A DNA stretch of 15,648 bases from Gammaproteobacteria bacterium (GTDB lineage: Bacteria; Pseudomonadota; Gammaproteobacteria; Steroidobacterales; Woeseiaceae), in contig JAOUNK010000033.1 of assembly GCA_029881015.1 (NCBI GenBank), positions 1 to 15,648 of the forward strand, given 5' to 3'. Of this stretch, positions 10,001 to 15,648 are shown piece by piece (position 1 is the first letter of the stretch; each line of letters begins with the position of its first letter). Position numbers and translations under genes: made by a program. The notes beneath the pieces are model-generated. The model saw only the letters and a list, made by a program, of their open reading frames with translations. It did no database searches and had not been told where the DNA came from.

Positions 10001-11110
10001 CTTCCCGGCTACTTCGTCTTCGACTAGAAAGCTTTTGCCGTCGAAGCCGAGCCACATCGTCCTGTTGAGTTCCAGCTCGTTGCTGGCGGACACAACGCCG
10101 CGGCTGCGTTCGGTGATTTCGAATGTAGCGCCCGCGTCTACACGGTAAGCGGGAAACGACTGCCAGTTGGCGGGAACCTCAACCTGCGCCGGATCCACCG
10201 GCGGCAGGCCTTCGGCCGCCGTGACACGTAACCGGTCATTCGACTGGTAGCTCCAGATTTCTGTCGCCGGCAGGTTATGTCCCGCCTCCGGACTGCCGAT
10301 GCTGTTCGTCACGTCCGGTGCTCGCGCGGTGAGGTTTATCACCCAGCGACCGGGACGGACCTGGAGCCGCAGGTTCCCGTCGGACTCGAGTTTCGCCGGT
10401 AACTGGCTCTGCAGGCCTGTCGGAATGAAACCGTCGGGGAGGATCGGGCCGAACAGCTCCTCACGGACAGCGCCTGAAACATCGATCCGCAGCGTCGTGA
10501 CGAGACGCGTCGGCACCTCGTCAACAACGAGCCGGTAAACCACGGAGCGAACCGAGTCCACCGCGCGCGTGTCTCGTTCGCGCTCGCCGAGGAATACGCC
10601 ATTGCCGTTCAGCTCCGGGCGCGCAACGGATCGACCATCGACCGTGAGGGACAACAGGCCACTCTCCGAAGGCACACGCAGCACGCCGGGGCGTTCCTCC
10701 CACTCGAAACGACCGGCGATCCAGTACGTGCCCGGACCGAGGCGAACACTTGGGACATTGTTGCGCGCGATTACTTCAACGGCACGATCGTTTACCGTTA
10801 CGCGATCGGGCCAGTGTTCCGCGTTGCCCGGCAGGCTGACCCACTGCTCCTCGGCATGCAGCGTCCATTGCTGCATGAAGCGGCCGCCTGTCGACGTTAC
10901 GTCGAGTTGCAGGCGCCCAGGCCAGGCGCAGAGGAAATTGGATCGTTCAACACCGTTGCCATCGAAATGGAACGGGCAGTCCAGGTACTCCCTGTCTTTC
11001 AGGACCCACTTCTGCCAGCCCTCAAGTTCGTCGGGGACGTAGTCCTGGGCAAAGACCGTGCCCGCCATGAGCAGCAGGGCAATAACAGATGACATGATGT
11101 TCTTACGCAT
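7061..11110 (-). CDS. Large duplicated multi-spanning envelope protein, function unknown
   Basis: I do not recognise this 1349-residue protein. A signal peptide (MRKNIMSSVIALLLMAGTVFA, cleaved before QDY) leads to a beta-rich periplasmic region (22-470), four membrane segments (about 474-488, 491-506, 512-527, 541-562), a periplasmic loop and a fifth segment (675-697). The plan then repeats: signal-like segment 715-736, periplasmic region 737-1170, and segments near 1174-1188, 1197-1211, 1213-1226, 1243-1266 and 1305-1330. Matching landmarks in the two halves lie about 700 residues apart. Cysteines 45/61 and 757/761 suggest a disulfide in each half. A 40-residue motif starting LP and ending PG plus a strand recurs about five times. 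The ATG at 11110 has GGAGAG 5 nt upstream; reading further upstream in frame runs through slyX and antisense to uup and is not coding. It heads an operon with the YjdF-like protein, the hydrolase and the ATP-grasp ligase. Confidence 0.88.
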   Translation of the reverse strand: MRKNIMSSVIALLLMAGTVFAQDYVPDELEGWQKWVLKDREYLDCPFHFDGNGVERSNFLCAWPGRLQLDVTSTGGRFMQQWTLHAEEQWVSLPGNAEHWPDRVTVNDRAVEVIARNNVPSVRLGPGTYWIAGRFEWEERPGVLRVPSESGLLSLTVDGRSVARPELNGNGVFLGERERDTRAVDSVRSVVYRLVVDEVPTRLVTTLRIDVSGAVREELFGPILPDGFIPTGLQSQLPAKLESDGNLRLQVRPGRWVINLTARAPDVTNSIGSPEAGHNLPATEIWSYQSNDRLRVTAAEGLPPVDPAQVEVPANWQSFPAYRVDAGATFEITERSRGVVSASNELELNRTMWLGFDGKSFLVEDEVAGKMRTGWRLDMGGPYTLLAAEEVGEALLITDGALEGQTGVEIRRTDVSLNALGRSETRGAMPVTGWQARFADVETSLNLPPGHKLLTAPGVDRAAGSWASEWELVDFFLVLIITVAMWRLFNPVAGVAALLALVLSFHELGAPNWLWLNLLIAVALLRVAPEGWLRRIVRSYQLLSVAALVIVLVPFIAGQLRIAIYPQLEPQYRGQSFDMFGAADSRYDAEAEAQKARKAVSTMVQSVPATSDELQEIVVTGAKQPQNFSRYAPNAIVQAGPGIPTWRWNNYTLQWSGPVDAEQQMRLIILPGWLVSLLRFIEVGLLLLFAGVIAAEIVNRRWTLPGGLVLGRSQAAGSVAVLLCGFLLAASPQADAQMPDAELLRQLEQRLLEMPDCVPRCAEIAAAEVSVDADTISMTLDIHATEEVGIPLPGSAQGWRPDAVLVNGAGNARVLRMANGSFWLSMKPGRHRVDLRGPVPAVDSLEVPFPTPARVVTVASDGWLVAGVKDRRLLAGSLQLTRLQTDESGDVVRWESSRFPPFAQIERTIELDLDWRVRTTVTRVAPAQGALTLDVPLLDGETIVSGDFTVTDQHVLVSMDPRQYSVSWASNLPRQSPLVLTAGQGVPWKETWRFAVGNIWNATFEGLPESNSGESNSDVRVAEFDPRGGEQLTLTATRPEASAGSTLAFDSVALTTTRGSRSSDVVLALQYRSTRGAQHVIRLPDDAEMTSLTIDGRDQTLRAENGELTLPILPGEHSVSVAWRSSGAMGFRTKTPEVDLGAPAGNIEMSLQLPEDRWLIGTRGPRLGPAVLYWSELAVLIVFALLLGRTGLAPLNSWQWLLLGLGFSTFNWPVLALVAIWLLACGARERIAGSDLSWWKFDVLQVIIAGITIVALLAVAVALPQGLLGTPDMHVTGHRSYGSILGWFADRSDSVLPVATAFTMPIWIYKVLILAWALWLSFALLRWLPWVWEKFSSDGFWRTRKDDMR

Positions 11111-11138
11111 GATGACTCTCCGGCAATGCGTGCCTGAC

Positions 11139-11166
11139 ACTATACGTGAACGCGGTGGGGCGTCAC
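11139..11166 (-). promoter_or_regulatory. Candidate promoter of the envelope-protein operon
   Basis: On the minus strand GTGACG (plus 11161-11166; four of six consensus bases) and TATAGT (plus 11139-11144; five of six) are 16 bp apart. Transcription would start near 11132, giving a leader of roughly 20 nt before the ATG at 11110 that includes the GGAGAG ribosome binding site. It lies in the 62-bp gap after slyX, so the four-gene operon can be expressed apart from slyX. Read-through from slyX is also possible because I see no terminator in the gap. Confidence 0.5.
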
Positions 11167-11172
11167 CCAGGG

Positions 11173-11379
11173 TTAGTAATGCGGCGGCCTTTCGTCGGCC
11201 GGGTCGCCCTCCGGACCTCCGGCACCCACCGCTTTTACGCGGTCGATCAACGAGCGGCAAAGTCCTTCCAGTTGCATCAATTTCGCCTGTTGAGTCGTGA
11301 CGACATCGTTGAGTTCGTGCAGCAACTGGTCCTGGTGCGCCAGTCGTGTTTCGAGATCGATGAATCGTTCCTCGCTCAT
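11173..11379 (-). CDS. slyX: SlyX family protein
   Basis: A 68-residue protein that is one long amphipathic helix (residues 1-50, heptads such as LETRLAHQDQLLHELNDVV) with a short Gly/Pro-rich tail ending ERPPHY. The size, the N-terminal coiled coil and the PPHY terminus are the hallmarks of SlyX, a small soluble protein of unknown function that is common in gammaproteobacteria. The ATG at 11379 has a strong GGGGGAG ribosome binding site 3-4 nt upstream. It is divergent from uup across 65 bp and precedes the large envelope-protein gene on the same strand by 62 bp. Confidence 0.93.
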   Translation of the reverse strand: MSEERFIDLETRLAHQDQLLHELNDVVTTQQAKLMQLEGLCRSLIDRVKAVGAGGPEGDPADERPPHY

Positions 11380-11444
11380 GGGCTCCCCCTGTTCGCGGTT
11401 TCCTATTCAGGTAGGATACACGCCAAATCCCTGCGGAACCCACT

Positions 11445-13346
11445 ATGTCACTGCTTCGTTTCGACGATATCAGCCTCGAGTTCGGCGACCAGCTGATTCT
11501 TCGCAGCGCCGAGTTTTCGATCGAGTCCGGTGAGCGTGTCTGCCTCATCGGCAGGAACGGTGCAGGCAAGTCAACGACGCTCAAGCTGATCATGGGCACA
11601 CTCGAACCGGATCGCGGTGAGATCATTGCAAAGGACGGCCTGATCGTCAGCCAACTCGAGCAGACACTGCCGGAGGGCATGGACATGCCCGTGACCGATG
11701 TCATTCGCTCGGGCCTCACCCGCGTAGAGGCGCTGCTGAGAGAGTACGAACGTCGCTCGCAGCTCGGACTCGACGAGCATGGATTGCGGGAACTCGAGGC
11801 GTTGCACGCGAAGATCGATGCGCACGATGGCTGGCACCTCGAGCAACGAGTCGAAACCACGATCACCGAGCTCAGCCTGCCCGCTGACAAGAAAATGAAC
11901 GAGCTCTCGGGTGGCTGGCGTCGACGTGTCGCACTTGCCAGGGCACTTGTGCAAAAACCGGATCTTTTGTTGCTGGATGAACCCACCAACCACCTGGACA
12001 TCGCGACGATCCAGTGGCTGGAGGACCATATCTACAATTTTTCGGGCGCCGTCATGTTCATCACGCATGACCGGGCCTTCCTGCAGCGACTGGCGACACG
12101 CATCCTCGAAATCGACCGCGGGCGGCTCACGAGCTGGCCCGGCGACTATGATAACTTCCTGAGAAGAAAGGAAAAATTAGTCGAAGACGAGGCCGTGGCC
12201 GAGGATAAGTTCGACAAGAAGCTGGCCGAGGAGGAAGCCTGGGTACGGCAAGGTATCAAGGCCCGGCGCACGCGCAACGAAGGCCGCGTGCGTACGTTAC
12301 TGAAGATGCGCGAGGCCCGCGAGGCGCGGATTGCGAGGGCAGGAAAAGCCCGCATTCATATCGAGGAAGCCGAGCAGTCCGGCCGCAAAGTCATCCGCGC
12401 GCGCAACATCAGTTACAGCTACGGTGACGAGAAGGTCATCGACGACTTCAGCATCAAGATCATGCGTGGCGATCGGATCGGCTTGATCGGCAACAACGGC
12501 GTCGGCAAGACGACATTGCTGCGGCTGCTACTCGGCGAACTGGAACCGCAGGCCGGCACGGTGAAAATGGGCACGGGCCTGGAAGTTGGCTACTTCGACC
12601 AGCTACGACAGGCGCTCGACCCCGAGAAGTCGGTGGCTTACAACGTCGGTGAGGGCCGCACCTATATCAACCTCAATGGCAAGGACCGCCACATCGTCGG
12701 CTATCTCACGGGATTCCTCTTCAGTCCCAAGCGAGCCATGACGCCGGTGAAGTCGTTGTCGGGTGGCGAGCGCAATCGAGTCATCCTCGCGAAGTTGTTT
12801 ACGCGGCCCGCCAACCTGCTGGTTCTCGATGAACCAACCAACGATCTCGATATCGAGACGCTCGAGGTCCTCGAGCAAAAACTCTGCGAATTCACGGGAA
12901 CGTTAATCGTGGTCAGCCATGACCGGGAGTTCCTCGACAACGTCGTTACCAGCACCGTGGTATTCGAACAGGATAATAAAGTGCAGGAGTACGCCGGTGG
13001 CTATAGCGACTGGTTGCGACGCGGCCACGAACTCGCGGTAACCGACAATCCTTACGAAGTCGAACGCAGGAAACGCGAAGCGCTCGAGCGCCGCAAGGAC
13101 AGGAAAGCGACGAAACTCAGTTACAAGGACCAGCGCGAACTCGACGGCCTGCCGGCGGAGATCGAACGGATCGAGGCGGAAATCGCGGCCTTGCAGGCGA
13201 CGATCGCGACACCCGACTTCTATGCTCAGGACGCAGAGATCGTGCAGCGCGAGCTACACCGCCTCAGCGAAAGCGAAAAGCGCCTGGAACAGCGAATCGA
13301 GCGATGGGGTGAGCTCGAAACGCTGCAGGACTCCTTCCTAAAGTAG
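11445..13346 (+). CDS. uup: ABC-F family ATPase Uup
   Basis: A soluble protein of 633 residues (E. coli Uup 635) with two ABC ATPase domains and no membrane segments. Uup binds branched DNA and ribosomes; loss in E. coli raises precise excision of transposons. Domain 1 has Walker A GRNGAGKST (36-44), LSGGWRRRV (154-162) and DEPTNHLD (178-185). The charged linker (about 235-300) is the ribosome-facing arm of ABC-F proteins. Domain 2 has GNNGVGKTT (349-357), LSGGERNRV (438-446) and DEPTNDLD (462-469). A charged C-terminal coiled coil (about 565-625) is the DNA-binding part that separates Uup from other ABC-F members. NVGEGRTYINLNGKDRHIVG (400-419) is typical of Uup. The ribosome binding site is weak (GCGGAA). 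Its 3' end overlaps the MAPEG gene by 9 bp. Confidence 0.97.
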   Translation: MSLLRFDDISLEFGDQLILRSAEFSIESGERVCLIGRNGAGKSTTLKLIMGTLEPDRGEIIAKDGLIVSQLEQTLPEGMDMPVTDVIRSGLTRVEALLREYERRSQLGLDEHGLRELEALHAKIDAHDGWHLEQRVETTITELSLPADKKMNELSGGWRRRVALARALVQKPDLLLLDEPTNHLDIATIQWLEDHIYNFSGAVMFITHDRAFLQRLATRILEIDRGRLTSWPGDYDNFLRRKEKLVEDEAVAEDKFDKKLAEEEAWVRQGIKARRTRNEGRVRTLLKMREAREARIARAGKARIHIEEAEQSGRKVIRARNISYSYGDEKVIDDFSIKIMRGDRIGLIGNNGVGKTTLLRLLLGELEPQAGTVKMGTGLEVGYFDQLRQALDPEKSVAYNVGEGRTYINLNGKDRHIVGYLTGFLFSPKRAMTPVKSLSGGERNRVILAKLFTRPANLLVLDEPTNDLDIETLEVLEQKLCEFTGTLIVVSHDREFLDNVVTSTVVFEQDNKVQEYAGGYSDWLRRGHELAVTDNPYEVERRKREALERRKDRKATKLSYKDQRELDGLPAEIERIEAEIAALQATIATPDFYAQDAEIVQRELHRLSESEKRLEQRIERWGELETLQDSFLK

Positions 13347-13724
13347 CTCGAACAGCAGCGCGACGCAGGCGATCCAGCCCGTGACGAATGCCAGCGTGCG
13401 CACCCACGGGATGCCCAGGGTGTAGGCGACGACATGCACGAGGCGTGCCCAGAAATACACCTGGCAGACGAGCACGGTCGTCGGGTTGCTGATGCCCGCG
13501 ACATGAGCGATCAGAACCAGTGTCGCGAACACGACCAGGTTCTCAACGGCATTGTAGTGCGCCGCTTTCATGCGCCCGGCCCAGGCGGCCATGGGTTTCG
13601 GATTCTCCGGGTAGCCAACGGCGTCAACGAGACCGCGGACCATGATCACGTTCAGGACGTAAGGCACCCACATCACGGCTGACAGGGCAACCACCCAGGC
13701 AAGACTGGTAAGTTCAGGGGTCAT
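13338..13724 (-). CDS. MAPEG family membrane protein
   Basis: A 128-residue inner-membrane protein with four predicted helices, matching the MAPEG family (membrane-associated proteins in eicosanoid and glutathione metabolism; bacterial COG3686 type). Family marks are RMKAAHYNAVENL (51-63, the R-x4-H-x-N-x2-E-N pattern) and YFWARLVHVVAYTLGIPWVR (90-109). Some members have glutathione transferase or peroxidase activity, but small bacterial members are mostly untested. The ATG at 13724 has GAGGAG 6-7 nt upstream and follows the acetyltransferase stop by 3 nt, so it is the last gene of the nhaA operon. Its stop overlaps the uup stop in the opposite direction. Confidence 0.88.
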   Translation of the reverse strand: MTPELTSLAWVVALSAVMWVPYVLNVIMVRGLVDAVGYPENPKPMAAWAGRMKAAHYNAVENLVVFATLVLIAHVAGISNPTTVLVCQVYFWARLVHVVAYTLGIPWVRTLAFVTGWIACVALLFELL

Positions 13725-13727
13725 TAT

Positions 13728-14231
13728 TTACTCCTCTTTGCTTTTCTTGATCAGGAAGAAACACTTGTCGGGCATAGGCGCATTGTCCGGGTAGTCCACG
13801 ACGACAAATCCCAGCGAGCGGTAGCACTGGCGGGCAGGCAGATTGTCCCGGTAGACGAACAGCGAGTACTCAGCGTAGTCATGCGCGGCGGCCAGTGCCG
13901 CGATGATCATGCTGACCAGTTGCCTGCCTGCTCCGTGGCGCCTCAGGGCGGGGTTCACGACCAGGCGCGCCAGGTGCCCTCGGCCGTCCCGGTCGTAAGA
14001 CTGGCCGAACGCCGCCAGCCTGCCGTCCGCCGGCCGCAAGACGTAGGAAGTCATGAAATCGATACGGCAGTCCTCGCGGAAGGTCCGGGCCGTAAACGGA
14101 TAACGGAAATTCGGTCCGCTCCAGGTGTCCACCGCGGCGGCATCCTGGAACCAGGCCATTATCTCTTCGAAGTCAGCGTCGGCCGCGAGCGCCAGGGTCC
14201 AGCCGCCGTCCTGTCGCGACCAGGCACTCAC
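13728..14231 (-). CDS. GNAT family N-acetyltransferase
   Basis: A 167-residue single-domain GNAT fold protein. Acetyl-CoA binding motif A is LARLVVNPALRRHGAGRQLV (88-107, with the R-R-H-G-A-G loop). Motif B is SLFVYRDNLPARQCYRSLGF (123-142), in which the Asn and Tyr are the usual family residues. The acceptor could be a small molecule, peptide or protein, and sequence does not decide. Translation starts at a GTG (14231) whose bases overlap the nhaA stop (GTGA, 14228-14231). There is no strong ribosome binding site, so it probably depends on coupling to nhaA. A later ATG (residue 25) would cut into the first helix of the fold and is less likely. Confidence 0.88.
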   Translation of the reverse strand: MSAWSRQDGGWTLALAADADFEEIMAWFQDAAAVDTWSGPNFRYPFTARTFREDCRIDFMTSYVLRPADGRLAAFGQSYDRDGRGHLARLVVNPALRRHGAGRQLVSMIIAALAAAHDYAEYSLFVYRDNLPARQCYRSLGFVVVDYPDNAPMPDKCFFLIKKSKEE

Positions 14232-15409
14232 TCGCGATTCTTCGGCAGCGCGAAGTGCAACACGATATAGCCCATGATTCCGGACAACAAAGAACCAAGG
14301 ATGATGCCGAGTCGCTCATCGAATACCATGCCGGGGTCGATGACCGTGTTCTCGAAGGCGAGCGAACCGACAAACAGGCTCATCGTGAAACCGACGCCGC
14401 ACAGTATCGACACGCCATACAGACCGCCCCAGTTGGCTCCGTCCGGCAGTCGCGCAAGACCAAGCTTGATGGCGATGAGACAGAACAGGTAGATGCCGAC
14501 CTGCTTGCCAACAAACAAACCGGCAGCGATACCCATGGGAACCGGGTGCAGGAGGCTGTCGAAGCTGACGCCGCCAAGGTCGATGCCGGCATTGACGAAC
14601 GCAAACAACGGCAGGACACCCAGCGCAACAACCTGGTGGAGGTCGTGCTCGAGCTCGAGCAGAGGCGAATAGCCCTTATTGTCCGGATCACGCATCGGAA
14701 TAAATGCGGCCAGCGCGACGCCGGCCAGGGTCGCGTGTACGCCGGACTTGAGCACGGCAATCCACATGATGATGCCGACCAGGACATACGAAGAAATGCT
14801 CATGACGCCACGCCGATTCAGGACCGTTAACGCGGCCAGGCAGACCCCCGCTACCGCGAGGGCTGCCGTCGACAGCTCAGCGGAATAGAAGATAGCGATG
14901 ATAACGATGGCGCCGAGATCGTCGAAAATCGCCAGCGAGACCAGGAACACCTTGAGCGAAAGGGGCACGCGCGACCCCAGCAGTGTCAGGATACCGAGCG
15001 CAAACGCTATGTCGGTCGCAGCCGGAATTGCCCAGCCCTGCATCGCAACAGGATCATCGTGATTCAGGAACACGAACACGCCGACCGGCACAACCATACC
15101 CCCGACGGCCCCGAGGGCCGGGAGCAGGACGTTTGCCGGCCGCGACAATTCGCCCTCAAGAAACTCGCGTTTCAGTTCGAGGCCCACCAGGAAGAAAAAG
15201 ATTGCCATGAGACCGTCGTTGACCCAGAGAAACAACGGTTTTGCTATCTGCAATCCGCCGACCCGAACCTCGACGGGCGTGTCGATAAAATAGGCGTAAA
15301 GACCGGCCGCACCCGTATTTGCCGCGAGCAGTGCAAGCGCCGCGGCCGCCATAAGGACGATGCCGCCCGCCGACTCGAGGCGGAGGAAGTTCCTTATTGT
15401 TGCCTGCAT
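14228..15409 (-). CDS. nhaA: Na+/H+ antiporter NhaA
   Basis: A 393-residue inner-membrane antiporter (E. coli NhaA 388) that exports Na+ or Li+ in exchange for two protons at alkaline pH. Key residues fall at E. coli numbering almost throughout: Asp65 (VNDG), Glu78 (GLELKRE), Asp133 (ATDIAF), the transport pair Asp163-Asp164 (IFDDLGA), His225 (SGVHAT) and Gly338 (LCGVGF). The helix-10 lysine is Lys302 (FVGKQ), two residues later than in E. coli. It should therefore be an active, pH-regulated antiporter. No nhaR regulator is adjacent. The ATG at 15409 lies 6 nt after the stop of the VOC gene, with GGAG about 9 nt upstream inside that gene. The next gene overlaps its stop by 4 nt. Confidence 0.97.
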   Translation of the reverse strand: MQATIRNFLRLESAGGIVLMAAAALALLAANTGAAGLYAYFIDTPVEVRVGGLQIAKPLFLWVNDGLMAIFFFLVGLELKREFLEGELSRPANVLLPALGAVGGMVVPVGVFVFLNHDDPVAMQGWAIPAATDIAFALGILTLLGSRVPLSLKVFLVSLAIFDDLGAIVIIAIFYSAELSTAALAVAGVCLAALTVLNRRGVMSISSYVLVGIIMWIAVLKSGVHATLAGVALAAFIPMRDPDNKGYSPLLELEHDLHQVVALGVLPLFAFVNAGIDLGGVSFDSLLHPVPMGIAAGLFVGKQVGIYLFCLIAIKLGLARLPDGANWGGLYGVSILCGVGFTMSLFVGSLAFENTVIDPGMVFDERLGIILGSLLSGIMGYIVLHFALPKNRE

Positions 15410-15415
15410 TGAGAA

Positions 15416-15648
15416 CTACTCCGGCTGCTCGACAACTTCCTGGAAGCTGACGCTCAGGCCACCCGGTGCGACCGCGTAGTATATCTTCTCGCCGTGCGCC
15501 GCCACGGGTCCCTGTACATCGATGCCATTCTGCCTCGCCGTGGCTGCAACCTGGTCGGCATCGTCAACGACGATCTGCAACATCAGGCCGGCTGGCATAT
15601 CGGCGCTCTTCTGCCAGATCTCTATCCAGCTTGTCCCGGCAGGAATCA
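15416..15648 (-). CDS. VOC (glyoxalase/bleomycin-resistance) superfamily protein, C-terminal fragment
   Basis: The reading frame is open to the right window edge, so only the last 77 residues are seen. The pattern PAGTSWIEIW, then LMLQIVVDDADQVAATARQNG, then HGEKIYYAVAPGGLSVSFQEV fits one beta-alpha-beta-beta-beta module of the VOC fold. The closing Y-x5-PGG-x-x-x-SFQ is common in small DUF-like VOC proteins. A metal ligand or substrate cannot be assigned without the N-terminus. The stop codon is 6 nt before nhaA, so it is probably the gene upstream of nhaA in one operon. Confidence 0.75.
   Translation of the reverse strand, partial: IPAGTSWIEIWQKSADMPAGLMLQIVVDDADQVAATARQNGIDVQGPVAAHGEKIYYAVAPGGLSVSFQEVVEQPE

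Noticed and set aside
11389..11417. Promoter for uup with TAGGAT as -10 (also TATCCT towards slyX on the other strand)
   Set aside because: No acceptable -35 at the right distance on either strand, although a promoter must lie somewhere in this 65-bp divergent gap.
11111..12001. Upstream in-frame extension of the large minus-strand reading frame (would give 1646 residues)
   Set aside because: The extension runs antisense to uup and through slyX out of frame, is Ser/Arg-rich shadow sequence, and the ATG at 11110 has a clear ribosome binding site and signal peptide.
14255..14830. 191-codon plus-strand frame antisense to nhaA
   Set aside because: Asp/Gln/Arg-rich shadow of membrane-helix codons; nhaA is unambiguous.

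Overview
This GC-rich window reads as a chromosomal stretch of a gammaproteobacterium. The SlyX/Uup pair, the ssb - MFS transporter - uvrA cluster (a layout known from Pseudomonas-like genomes) and an NhaA close to the E. coli protein all point there. I cannot name the genus from sequence alone. I see no tRNA, rRNA, CRISPR array, insertion sequence or phage gene. Genes are packed tightly and nearly every base is coding.

Left part (1-4887): the 5' end of a probable ATP sulfurylase gene (minus strand), a hairpin terminator, ssb (minus), an MFS exporter (minus) and, divergently, uvrA (plus). Ssb and UvrA link this part to DNA repair.

Centre (4822-11379): a minus-strand run of slyX, a 1349-residue multi-spanning envelope protein of unknown function, a YjdF/DUF2238 membrane protein, an exported alpha/beta-hydrolase and a DcsG-like ATP-grasp ligase. 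The last four are joined by a 4-nt ATGA overlap, a near-zero gap and a 14-nt gap, and a plausible promoter sits just before the first of them. The large protein is built from two collinear halves of about 700 residues. Each half has a signal-peptide-like segment, a cysteine pair, beta-rich periplasmic modules and five membrane segments. This operon is the best candidate for an undescribed system; its substrate is unknown.

Right part (11445-15648): uup (ABC-F ATPase, plus strand) divergent from slyX and meeting, tail to tail, a minus-strand operon. That operon runs from a VOC-family gene (cut by the window edge) through nhaA and a GNAT acetyltransferase to a MAPEG-family membrane protein. Its genes are separated by 6 nt, a 4-nt overlap and 3 nt.

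Both convergent gene pairs overlap at their 3' ends (uvrA with the ATP-grasp gene by 66 bp, uup with the MAPEG gene by 9 bp). There is no intergenic room for ordinary terminators between them.
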